Below are positions 1-5,710 of a stretch of 5,710 nucleotides of DNA, in pieces. The stretch's first letter is position 1, and every line of letters starts with the position of its first letter. The notes under the pieces were generated by a model, which searched no databases, had not been told where the DNA came from, and saw only the letters and a program-made list of their open reading frames with translations. Origin of the DNA: Lachnospiraceae bacterium. Lineage in GTDB: Bacteria > Bacillota > Clostridia > Lachnospirales > Lachnospiraceae. A program made the translations under genes and the position numbers. Where the stretch lies: positions 1,910-7,619 of the forward strand of contig DPZM01000285.1 of the NCBI GenBank assembly GCA_003535955.1. Direction: 5' to 3'.

Positions 1-44
1 CTACGTCCCGAACGTAGCGCTCTACCAAACTGAGCCACACGCCG
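1..44 (-). tRNA. tRNA-Pro (anticodon CGG), 5' part, cut by window edge
   Basis: The minus strand from base 44 downwards folds as the first 44 nucleotides of a tRNA. It has a 7-base acceptor strand CGGCGTG, U8 and G9, a D arm (GCTC, 9-base loop, GAGC), G26, and a perfect 5-bp anticodon stem CTACG/CGTAG enclosing the loop TTCGGGA. The anticodon is CGG (plus-strand bases 8-10), which reads the proline codon CCG. A first base of C, as here, is typical of bacterial tRNA-Pro. The variable loop, T arm and 3' acceptor strand lie outside the window, so completeness and an encoded CCA cannot be judged. It lies 25 bases downstream of the HTH gene with no terminator between them, and a good promoter sits just upstream. 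Confidence 0.93.
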
Positions 45-60
45 TACTGCGAACGTTACG

Positions 61-89
61 ATTATATCATTATTGTTTCTTCTTAACAA
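61..89 (-). promoter_or_regulatory. Probable sigma-A promoter for tRNA-Pro, overlapping the end of the HTH gene
   Basis: On the minus strand a TTGTTA hexamer (bases 84-89; 4 of 6 matches to TTGACA) is followed by exactly 17 bases and a perfect TATAAT (bases 61-66). A TG one base upstream of TATAAT makes it an extended -10. Transcription should begin about 7 bases further on, near base 54, giving a leader of roughly 10 nucleotides before the tRNA at base 44. The -35 hexamer lies within codons 72-74 of the HTH gene and the -10 lies just past its stop codon. The match is seen directly; promoter activity is inferred. Confidence 0.7.
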
Positions 90-303
90 GAGATATTTTT
101 ATGTCCATCCCCATACTGTTTGCATAACGCGATAAAACATCCATCGAAGGCTCCGCTTTCATGGACTCAAGCCTTGCTATATTCGGACGCATTATACCGG
201 ATCTCTCAGCTATATCCTGTTGGGTTAATTTATGTTTTTTCCTGTATGCAATAAGCTCTTTAATAACTTCATCCGAGTAAAAGCTTCTGTCTTTAACAGT
301 CAT
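70..303 (-). CDS. XRE-family helix-turn-helix protein, HigA-type antitoxin-like, no toxin partner visible
   Basis: This is a 77-residue protein made almost entirely of a Cro/C1-type helix-turn-helix domain (about residues 14-70). The core LTQQDIAERSGI (26-37) followed by RPNIARLE (39-46) gives the turn and recognition helix. The end, RYANSMGMDIKISLV, resembles the short C-terminal strand of HigA/XRE antitoxins. DNA binding is therefore well supported; the antitoxin role is only family resemblance. The ATG at 303 is preceded by a strong Shine-Dalgarno AAGGAGG (314-320) with a 10-base spacer. The gene starts 26 bases after the large anchored-protein gene and is probably co-transcribed with it. 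No HigB/RelE-like toxin lies next to it: upstream is a surface-type protein and downstream a tRNA. It could be a local transcriptional regulator or a toxin-less remnant. The basic end (KKKQ) overlaps the tRNA promoter. Confidence 0.85.
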   Translation of the reverse strand: MTVKDRSFYSDEVIKELIAYRKKHKLTQQDIAERSGIMRPNIARLESMKAEPSMDVLSRYANSMGMDIKISLVKKKQ

Positions 304-313
304 ATTGACACAG

Positions 314-320
314 CCTCCTT
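314..320 (-). promoter_or_regulatory. Ribosome binding site of the HTH gene
   Basis: AAGGAGG on the minus strand, 10 bases before the ATG at 303. It is the strongest site in the downstream half of the window. In contrast, the preceding 602-residue gene has almost no recognisable site, so the HTH protein may be translated more efficiently than its upstream neighbour. An 8-base palindrome CCTTAAGG (317-324) overlaps it. Confidence 0.8.
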
Positions 321-329
321 AAGGTCCTG

Positions 330-2138
330 CTATTTAGACGTCCAATAGCTGCCCTGCTCAATTACGTTGTAATAGTTATTCACCGGAATTACAGATCCGC
401 CCCTTATCATAAAGGGTTCCCATACAACTCCCAAATGTCCCATAGGGACATCATAGGTGGCGATATATCCCTCAGACCCATACAGGGCAAGCCTTGCTTC
501 GGAAGATGTCATTCCGTCAGAATTGGGATCACCACCCATACAATCAGTGTAGTCGGATACATAGAACCGGTATACATTCTTATCATCAAGATCAAATGTC
601 ACCGTCTCAGTTGTCAATGCTCCGATACCGTCAGAGGAAGCCCTGAACACATTTTTCCCACCTGATGTTATTACTCTGGCATCAAGATCGAGAGGTGCAG
701 AGTCCCATGCAAGCACCGCCTGTATCTTATTATCGGAAATATCGGCTATGGCATATCCTATATTGACCTGTCTGCCCATAGTGACTATCACATTAAAATA
801 CGAATCCTCATACCCGTTTTTACTTACCTTTGCCGTATAGTTACCTGACTGAAGGGTAAAGACCGCATTTCCCTGCGGGTCAAGATCTGTCTGGGCGATT
901 ATATCGCCTTCCTTGCAGTTAAGGCCTGCCCTCAGGCTTATGGTTGCGTCCGTTATAGGCACATCATTGGCAACCGAATCCCTGACCGCTATCTGGGCGT
1001 TGTATTCTGCCCCGTCTGATGTATAGGTAAGCCTGGGTGTCGGTACATAATAAATACCTGAACCAGCCATGGCCGTAATACCATATATCCTAACCTCGTC
1101 AAATTCATCCTTGTAAGCCGATATTACATATGTATTTTCATTATCTGACGGGATACTCATCTCATAATGACCGTCACCGTCTGTTGTGGCTGATGCCGCT
1201 TCACTCATATCATCACTTTTATATAGCTTTACATTGACATCAGCCAGAGCCTGATCATATTCATCAAGAATATATCCTTCAATATACTGCAGGCTTTCTG
1301 TTGATTCAGCGGCATTAAAAGTAATATAGGCCTTATTGACCATCTCTTCTTCAAGATACTCATACTGGTCTACCGTACCGCTGCTGTATTCGGACAGGGA
1401 AGATGCGTTAAATACCGTTGCCTTGTCATCCTCACAGTATGAATATCTTACCAGTGTATCTTTGTCGAAATAAAACCTTGATGTTATCCTGCCCGATGAA
1501 ATGTCTATGGGATAATCAACAAGCATCGTTCGCGAAGCGGCATAATTGACAAATCCGTTATCATCGTAATAATAATCAGTCGCGTTTAAGTTGTCAGAAC
1601 AGTGCTCAACAGCCGTTATTTTGCGTGTTTTTAGGTTTTCGGGGCTCTTATAGACAAAAAACTCCATAAGCTTATCATCAACAAGCCATATCCTCTTATT
1701 CTCAACAAGATAGGAATTCACCGGAGCTTTGTCCGGCTCTTTTACATTTTCGATCAGGGAAAAGACCTCATCGGTCCACTTAAGGTTATCGCTTCTCTTA
1801 TTCGGTTTGAACAATATCTTGGAATAGTCAAGCTTCCCGTCACTTAAATAGCTGTCGGAAGATACCGTGTGATTTATAACTTCTTCCGTTTCCGCACTGT
1901 CATCGGGAATACCGGGCGTTTCTTCATCGGATACGCCATCAGCCTCATCATCACCTTCGCCTGCTTCGGATACCGCATCCGGACCTACAGCCCTGCTTAC
2001 CTCGGCATCTTTTTTTTCAAACGTGTTCTTCACTATGAAAAAAGTGCCTATTACTATTCCTATAAGTATGATACCGTAACTTATCAGTCCTATCAGAATG
2101 ATTAGAAAACGGTCTTTTCCTCTGTTACCACTGCTCAT
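330..2138 (-). CDS. Membrane-anchored multi-domain protein with carboxypeptidase-regulatory-like repeats
   Basis: This 602-residue protein is not one I can name. A short basic N-terminus (R6, K8, R10) leads into one hydrophobic segment (about 11-37) with no obvious cleavage site, so it is probably a signal anchor with the rest outside the cell. Residues 41-88 are a strongly acidic linker (18 of 48 are D/E). Residues 95-275 form a region rich in Tyr and Asp with no family I recognise. Residues 285-355 look like a carboxypeptidase regulatory-like beta-sandwich (IEGYILDEYDQALADVNVKL, then TTDGDGHYEMSIP), and 377-452 like a second, diverged copy. Residues 470-596 form a C-terminal beta domain beginning VLAWDSAPLDLDARV and ending VVWEPFMIRGGSVIPVN; this pattern recurs in clostridial surface proteins and recalls YfaP/DUF2135-like domains. 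No LPXTG or catalytic motif is visible. The start overlaps the preceding gene by 14 bases and lacks a clear Shine-Dalgarno. A binding or envelope-sensing role is inference. Confidence 0.85.
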   Translation of the reverse strand: MSSGNRGKDRFLIILIGLISYGIILIGIVIGTFFIVKNTFEKKDAEVSRAVGPDAVSEAGEGDDEADGVSDEETPGIPDDSAETEEVINHTVSSDSYLSDGKLDYSKILFKPNKRSDNLKWTDEVFSLIENVKEPDKAPVNSYLVENKRIWLVDDKLMEFFVYKSPENLKTRKITAVEHCSDNLNATDYYYDDNGFVNYAASRTMLVDYPIDISSGRITSRFYFDKDTLVRYSYCEDDKATVFNASSLSEYSSGTVDQYEYLEEEMVNKAYITFNAAESTESLQYIEGYILDEYDQALADVNVKLYKSDDMSEAASATTDGDGHYEMSIPSDNENTYVISAYKDEFDEVRIYGITAMAGSGIYYVPTPRLTYTSDGAEYNAQIAVRDSVANDVPITDATISLRAGLNCKEGDIIAQTDLDPQGNAVFTLQSGNYTAKVSKNGYEDSYFNVIVTMGRQVNIGYAIADISDNKIQAVLAWDSAPLDLDARVITSGGKNVFRASSDGIGALTTETVTFDLDDKNVYRFYVSDYTDCMGGDPNSDGMTSSEARLALYGSEGYIATYDVPMGHLGVVWEPFMIRGGSVIPVNNYYNVIEQGSYWTSK

Positions 2139-2493
2139 CTTTACTATCTGTTTCCAAACCCTTATAATTTATATCCTTATTATCCTCAATTCCTTCATCC
2201 GAGACGGATTCATCTACTACAGTACCTTCTGTCTGTTCTTCCTTCCCGTCATTGTCAGGCTGATTCACATCCCTTACATCTGTATATTCCCTGTTTACAA
2301 AAGCCTTAATGGTAAAGGCAATGATAAGGACACCCGCGAAGGTAAAAACTACGGCAACTATCGCCATGAGTCTTCTGTTGGGAGCCGTATCAAGTCCGGT
2401 TATCAGTCCGTGCGCCAGGTATATTAAATATACGGCCACGATCACACGGATCATAAGGGTTATCTGAGTTGTTTTTCTATCCTTGTTGTTCAT
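2125..2493 (-). CDS. Small two-helix membrane protein with acidic C-terminal tail, unknown function
   Basis: This 122-residue protein matches no family I recognise. Two hydrophobic helices (about 12-33 and 42-65) are joined by a very short basic turn (TAPNRR, 36-41). The tail from 66 to the end is hydrophilic and acidic (19 D/E among residues 69-122) with no cysteines. Basic residues sit before the first helix (K4, R6, K7), which by the positive-inside rule would put the N-terminus in the cytoplasm; the basic turn (R40, R41) conflicts with that, so topology is uncertain. The ATG at 2493 follows the galM-type gene by 8 bases. Its ribosome binding site AGGA (6 bases before ATG) is built into that gene's TAG stop. 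Its own end overlaps the start of the 602-residue gene by 14 bases, which suggests translational coupling and a shared role, perhaps as a membrane partner of the anchored protein. Confidence 0.8.
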   Translation of the reverse strand: MNNKDRKTTQITLMIRVIVAVYLIYLAHGLITGLDTAPNRRLMAIVAVVFTFAGVLIIAFTIKAFVNREYTDVRDVNQPDNDGKEEQTEGTVVDESVSDEGIEDNKDINYKGLETDSKDEQW

Positions 2494-2501
2494 ATCCGGT
2501 C

Positions 2502-3542
2502 CTATACAAATTTATAAATGGTTACCGTATGATACTTCTCACCCGCTACCTTAATGGGTGATTCAAATGAAGGCTGGTTTACACTGTCAGGAAAATACTG
2601 GGTCTCAAGACAGAAACCACATCTGTCTCCGTACTTTGCTCCATCCTTACCGTCGTATTGAGACAGTCCGTTACCGGAATAAAACTGGATACCCGGAAGG
2701 TCGGTATATACTTCCATGGTAATTCCTTCACAGGCTGCACAGGCTACAAGCTTAATGGTTCCGTCATAATCATCTATTGCGAAGTTATGATCATATCCCT
2801 TGACCATCTTCATCTGTTCAAAATCAGCATCTATCTCTTTGCCGATCTTCTTGGGTTTTCTGAAATCCATAGGGGTTCCTTCAACCTCCGGAAGCTTACC
2901 TGTCGGTATCGCTCCGGGTACTATCTCCGTATATCTTCCGGCCTTTATACAAAGGTCCGTATCAAGCACTCCCTCCATTCCCGCAGCATGTCCGGCAAGA
3001 TTAAAGTAGGTATGGTTTGTCATATTAAATATAGTCTTTTTATCACTGATACCTTCGTATTCCAGCTTAAGTTCATTATCATCACTTAAGGTATAAGTCA
3101 CGCTTGCCGTCTTGTTTCCCGGGAAACCCATGACCATATCATCGATCTTAACCGTGAACTTAACCCCCTTATCAAGCACTTCTGCCTCAAACATCTGCCT
3201 GTGGAAACCAAGATTATCATCACTGTGAAGGTTGTTTCCGCCGTCATTATCGGCAAGCCTGTATTCGATACCATCGATCGAAAACCTGCTGTTGCCTATC
3301 CTGTTTGAATTCGGTCCTATGGTTGCTCCTATATATGAGTCACAGTTCTCATAGCCCGTAACATCATCAAACCCGAGGACAACGTCCTTGACTTCTCCCT
3401 TATCATCCGGGATCAACAGCTTTACAAGAGTGGCACCGTAATCCGTGATCATTGCCTTAACTCCCTTGCCGTTTGTTACGGTATAAAGCTTTGCCTCCCT
3501 TCCGTCCTTAGTTTTTCCGAAATTGCTTACTTCTACGCTCAT
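2502..3542 (-). CDS. galM: Aldose 1-epimerase (mutarotase)
   Basis: A complete 346-residue protein of normal length for the family, cytoplasmic, with no signal peptide. Aldose 1-epimerases interconvert alpha and beta anomers of galactose, glucose and related sugars; galactose mutarotation feeds the Leloir pathway. The expected active-site residues are visible: the substrate-binding N80-R81, H106 in NNLHSDDNLGF, the catalytic acid H177 in NMTNHTYFNLAG, D251 in GYDHNF and the catalytic base E313 in CLETQYFPDSVN. The usual LHGG motif reads LHSD here and the usual GRxANRI reads GPNSNRI, so it is a divergent subfamily whose sugar specificity is not certain. The ATG at 3542 has AGGAG at 3551-3555. 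It sits 29 bases after recR and 8 bases before the small membrane gene, with no galK, galT or galE in view, so it is probably carried in the recR transcript. Confidence 0.93.
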   Translation of the reverse strand: MSVEVSNFGKTKDGREAKLYTVTNGKGVKAMITDYGATLVKLLIPDDKGEVKDVVLGFDDVTGYENCDSYIGATIGPNSNRIGNSRFSIDGIEYRLADNDGGNNLHSDDNLGFHRQMFEAEVLDKGVKFTVKIDDMVMGFPGNKTASVTYTLSDDNELKLEYEGISDKKTIFNMTNHTYFNLAGHAAGMEGVLDTDLCIKAGRYTEIVPGAIPTGKLPEVEGTPMDFRKPKKIGKEIDADFEQMKMVKGYDHNFAIDDYDGTIKLVACAACEGITMEVYTDLPGIQFYSGNGLSQYDGKDGAKYGDRCGFCLETQYFPDSVNQPSFESPIKVAGEKYHTVTIYKFV

Positions 3543-3571
3543 TTTTTATTCTCCTATCAGTTATATTAAAA

Positions 3572-4171
3572 TCACAACTCGACCCTGGCATCCAGGGCTC
3601 TTGACAGAGTCACTTCATCTATATACTCAAGCTCGCCGCCTACAGGTACCCCGCTCGCTATCCTTGTTACCCTGATGCCCGTGGGTTTTATCAGCTTGCT
3701 TATATACATCGCCGTCGTTTCACCTTCAATACTTGAATTGGTAGCTATTATCACCTCCGTTGCATCAACACTCTGCAGTCTTTTTAATAGATCCGGAAGC
3801 TTAATATCGTTGGGACCTATGCCAAGCGACGGATTTATGGCCCCGTGGAGTACATGATATACGCCCGTGTACTTTCCTGTTTTTTCGTAGGCTGTCATAT
3901 CCCTGGTATTCTCAACTACCATGATCTGCTTATGATCCCTGTTCTTATCGGCGCATATTGGACAAACCTCATTATCCGTAAGGGTAAAGCATTCCCTGCA
4001 GTACTTAATGTTATTCCTTGCCTCTGTCATAGCAAGTGCAAGTGCTTCCACCCTGTCCTTTGGCATATTGATAATATGAAAGGCAAGCCGCTGGGCCGAT
4101 TTGTTTCCTATACCCGGCAGGACAGACAGTTCACCGATAAGCCTGCTTATATATCCACTGTACAGTTCCAT
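3572..4171 (-). CDS. recR: Recombination mediator protein RecR
   Basis: A complete 199-residue RecR, the usual length. RecR works with RecO (and RecF) to load RecA onto SSB-coated single-stranded DNA at gaps and breaks, acting as a ring-like clamp in the cytoplasm. The domains appear in order: a helix-hairpin-helix around LPGIGNKSAQRLAFHI (18-33), a four-cysteine zinc motif (C58, C61, C70, C73), a Toprim domain (about 82-175) with E87 in VVENTRD and the ATNSSIEGETTAMYI segment (143-157), and the conserved end ASGVPVGGELEYIDEVTLSR. The ATG at 4171 is supported by AAGGGGAG (4178-4185) 6 bases upstream. It follows ybaB by 35 bases, the classic ybaB-recR pairing, and ends 29 bases before the epimerase. 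All key residues are intact. Confidence 0.98.
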   Translation of the reverse strand: MELYSGYISRLIGELSVLPGIGNKSAQRLAFHIINMPKDRVEALALAMTEARNNIKYCRECFTLTDNEVCPICADKNRDHKQIMVVENTRDMTAYEKTGKYTGVYHVLHGAINPSLGIGPNDIKLPDLLKRLQSVDATEVIIATNSSIEGETTAMYISKLIKPTGIRVTRIASGVPVGGELEYIDEVTLSRALDARVEL

Positions 4172-4206
4172 TATTTACTCCCCTTATGATCAATGTAAGG
4201 TATCGA

Positions 4207-4563
4207 TCAGAAGGGAAATCCTCCTCCTAAACCCATTCCTCCCGTAAGCTTGCTCATACTGCTCGCGGTCTCTTCCTCAACCTTACGCAGCGCCTCGTTC
4301 ACGGCAGCCATAATAAGGTCCTCAAGCATCTCGATATCATCGGGATCCACAACCTCTTCCTTAAGCTTAACAGAGGTTATCTCCTTCTTGCCTGAAACCG
4401 TAACCTCTACGGCTCCGCCTCCGGCAGATGCCGAAAATTCCTTCTCTTCAAGAGCCTTCTGACTCTCCTCCATCTGCTTCTGCATCTTCTGAGCCTGCTT
4501 CATAAGGTTGTTCATGTTTCCGGGCATCCCCATTCCTCCGGGAAATCCGCCTCTTTTTGCCAT
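4207..4563 (-). CDS. YbaB/EbfC family nucleoid-associated protein
   Basis: A complete 118-residue protein of the YbaB/EbfC family: small dimeric DNA-binding proteins associated with the nucleoid and usually encoded between dnaX and recR. A Gly/Met-rich leader (1-16) precedes the amphipathic helix NMNNLMKQAQKMQKQMEE (16-33). Then comes the hallmark core AGGGAVEVTVSG (47-58), followed by VVDPDDIEMLEDLIMAAVNE (71-90) and a C-terminal helix. The end is again Gly-rich (GGMGLGGGFPF). The ATG at 4563 has AGGAGG 9 bases upstream; this site overlaps the TAG stop of dnaX (TAGGAGG), so the two genes are tightly linked in translation. The function of the family in clostridia is not settled; help in chromosome organisation or RecR-linked repair is inferred from its neighbours. 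It corresponds to yaaK of B. subtilis. Confidence 0.97.
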   Translation of the reverse strand: MAKRGGFPGGMGMPGNMNNLMKQAQKMQKQMEESQKALEEKEFSASAGGGAVEVTVSGKKEITSVKLKEEVVDPDDIEMLEDLIMAAVNEALRKVEEETASSMSKLTGGMGLGGGFPF

Positions 4564-4572
4564 CTGTTACTT

Positions 4573-4579
4573 CCTCCTA
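4573..4579 (-). promoter_or_regulatory. ybaB ribosome binding site fused to the dnaX stop codon
   Basis: TAGGAGG on the minus strand, where the TAG is the dnaX stop and AGGAGG is the Shine-Dalgarno for the ATG at 4563. A ribosome ending dnaX covers the ybaB start region, so ybaB translation is likely coupled to dnaX translation. A smaller version of the same arrangement (TAGGA) occurs at the epimerase/small membrane gene junction near 2500-2504. Confidence 0.8.
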
Positions 4580-5710
4580 CATATCATCTGTTTCTATTTC
4601 CATATTTATAACCGAAAGATCGGGGTATTTTTTCTTAAATTCGGTCTTACTGTCAACACCTGTTATATCATAGAGGACACTCTTGCCAAGAACTTCTTCC
4701 ATGGCAGCTGCAATCTCTTCCTTCACATTGTCCCTGTTAAGATAATCAAGATGCATTGAATCAAATGTCGCTATAAGAAGCCGGTCATCATCCGTTACAG
4801 TAAGCTTACATTTCCTCAGCATATTCATTCCGGGATTTGATACCCGTGCTATCACCTGGCCCCATTTCCCGACAAGCTCCTTGATGTCACTGCTCAACGC
4901 TCTTGTAAGCTCAACCGGCTTTATATCCTCTTCAGGTTTTTCAACCGCCACACCTGAGCCTTCATTTAAGGCAAAGTCACCCTTTTCCAGCTTTTCTTCT
5001 ATCGCGCGGATACGGTCAAGCAACGATCCCGTATCAGTCTCCATCCCCGGCCTGCACAGCTTGATTATGGCTATTTCAACAAGAACTCTCTTCTGGGTCG
5101 CATTCCTTATCTGACCTGACAGCTCGGAAAATATCCTTATATACCTCATGACCCTGTCTGTATCCACGGCCTGAGCTTCGCGCTTTAATTGCGTCAGGTT
5201 CTCTCCCGACATATCAAGGACTTCCTCTATCTCATCCTCTTCCGAGGTTTTTATAAGCATAAGGTTGCGTAAATACCAGGTAAAATCAATAACAAACTGA
5301 CTCAGCTCTCTTCCCTGTATCACCACCTCATCAAGAATGCTTATCGAACTCTTTACATCCCTGGCTATCACGGCGCATAAAAGATCGGAAAAAACCTTGG
5401 TATCAACGGCACCCAGTACCTCAAGCACCTTATCGTAAGTAAGCTTCTGCCCGAAATAAAAGGAATTACACTGGTCCATGAGGCTTAGTGCATCCCTCAG
5501 TGCCCCGTCTGCTGATTTGGCGATATACCTTATCGCCTTTTCCTCAACATCGATACCCTCCCCTTCTGCAAGCTCAAAAAGCCTTTCGGATATGGTATCC
5601 ACCGAAATCCTCTTAAAGTCATACCTCTGGCATCTTGACAGGATCGTAACCGGGATCTTGTGCACTTCAGTTGTGGCCAATATAAAAATAACATAGGAAG
5701 GCGGTTCTTC
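4577..5710 (-). CDS. dnaX: DNA polymerase III subunit gamma/tau, C-terminal part (5' end outside window)
   Basis: The reading frame is open to the window edge and gives 377 residues, starting EEPPSYVIFILATTEVHK. A TTG at 5678-5680 could be taken as a start, but it is an internal leucine in the conserved FILATTE sensor-1 segment. DnaX is the ATPase core of the clamp loader and, in its long form, links the polymerase and the helicase. Visible elements are the SRC arginine finger (R26 here), sensor 2 in GALRDALSLMDQ (R72 here, the same 46-residue spacing as R169 and R215 in E. coli), the lid and helical domain III (to about 205), a charged coiled linker (about 212-260), and a Firmicutes-type C-terminal domain. 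Walker A, the zinc module and Walker B are missing only because about 140 N-terminal residues lie outside. No E. coli-type A AAA AAG frameshift site is visible. The stop TAG is 13 bases before ybaB. Confidence 0.97.
   Translation of the reverse strand, partial: EEPPSYVIFILATTEVHKIPVTILSRCQRYDFKRISVDTISERLFELAEGEGIDVEEKAIRYIAKSADGALRDALSLMDQCNSFYFGQKLTYDKVLEVLGAVDTKVFSDLLCAVIARDVKSSISILDEVVIQGRELSQFVIDFTWYLRNLMLIKTSEEDEIEEVLDMSGENLTQLKREAQAVDTDRVMRYIRIFSELSGQIRNATQKRVLVEIAIIKLCRPGMETDTGSLLDRIRAIEEKLEKGDFALNEGSGVAVEKPEEDIKPVELTRALSSDIKELVGKWGQVIARVSNPGMNMLRKCKLTVTDDDRLLIATFDSMHLDYLNRDNVKEEIAAAMEEVLGKSVLYDITGVDSKTEFKKKYPDLSVINMEIETDDM

Noticed and set aside
317..324. CCTTAAGG palindrome as an operator for the HTH protein
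   Set aside because: Only 8 bases are symmetric and the symmetry stops immediately outside; it is largely explained by the AAGGAGG ribosome binding site.
2098..2427. Plus-strand 109-codon open frame with a hydrophobic N-terminus
   Set aside because: It lies antisense to the 122-residue membrane gene, and its hydrophobic look comes from the complement of an acidic-tail coding region. No ribosome binding site or family motif is visible.
2658..3089. Plus-strand 143-codon open frame
   Set aside because: It is fully antisense to the epimerase gene, whose protein is clearly conserved; the translated product shows no recognisable domain.
3543..3571. TATAAC in the recR-epimerase gap as a promoter -10
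   Set aside because: No -35-like hexamer lies 16-18 bases upstream (the position reads CCAGGG), and the gap looks like an ordinary operon junction.
4626..4637. Run of six A in the dnaX coding strand (AAG AAA AAA) as a possible tau/gamma frameshift site
   Set aside because: In the dnaX frame the heptamer does not fit X XXY YYZ (a G precedes the A run), and it lies close to the C-terminus, not after domain III as in E. coli.
5678..5680. TTG as the dnaX start codon
   Set aside because: The frame stays open to the window edge and encodes EEPPSYVIFI immediately before it, which is conserved internal DnaX sequence.

Overview
The window looks like a piece of a low-to-moderate GC Firmicutes (Bacillota) chromosome, most likely a clostridial, Lachnospiraceae-like anaerobe. 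The reasons are the dnaX-ybaB-recR order, strong AGGAGG-type ribosome binding sites, and the style of the proteins. The assignment rests on gene order and protein character, with no database search. Every supported gene is on the minus strand, so transcription runs from high to low coordinates. Coding density is very high: the longest gap between genes is 35 bases and I see no terminator hairpin anywhere.

Region by region, in the direction of transcription. (1) 5710-3572 is the conserved replication/repair block: the C-terminal two thirds of dnaX (clamp-loader subunit, entering from outside the window), the YbaB/EbfC nucleoid-associated protein, and recR. (2) 3542-2502 is a complete aldose 1-epimerase (galM-type), placed where the better known Bacillus subtilis arrangement has yaaL and bofA. 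(3) 2493-330 holds two uncharacterised envelope genes: a small two-helix membrane protein with an acidic tail, overlapping by 14 bases a 602-residue membrane-anchored protein with two carboxypeptidase-regulatory-like/Ig-like repeats and a C-terminal beta domain. (4) 303-70 is a 77-residue XRE-type helix-turn-helix protein resembling HigA-type antitoxins, with no toxin gene beside it. (5) 44-1 is the 5' part of a tRNA-Pro(CGG) gene, cut by the window edge.

The close spacing (13, 35, 29, 8, -14 and 26 bases) suggests one long polycistronic unit from dnaX to the HTH gene, probably running on into the tRNA. The tRNA also appears to have its own promoter: a TTGTTA-17-TATAAT element with an extended -10 TG, whose -35 lies inside the last codons of the HTH gene. 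The dnaX-ybaB-recR part is standard housekeeping. The accessory interest lies in the membrane gene pair, the multi-domain anchored protein and the orphan antitoxin-like regulator after it. I did not find a clearly new defence or mobile system; the membrane pair plus regulator is the best candidate for undescribed biology.
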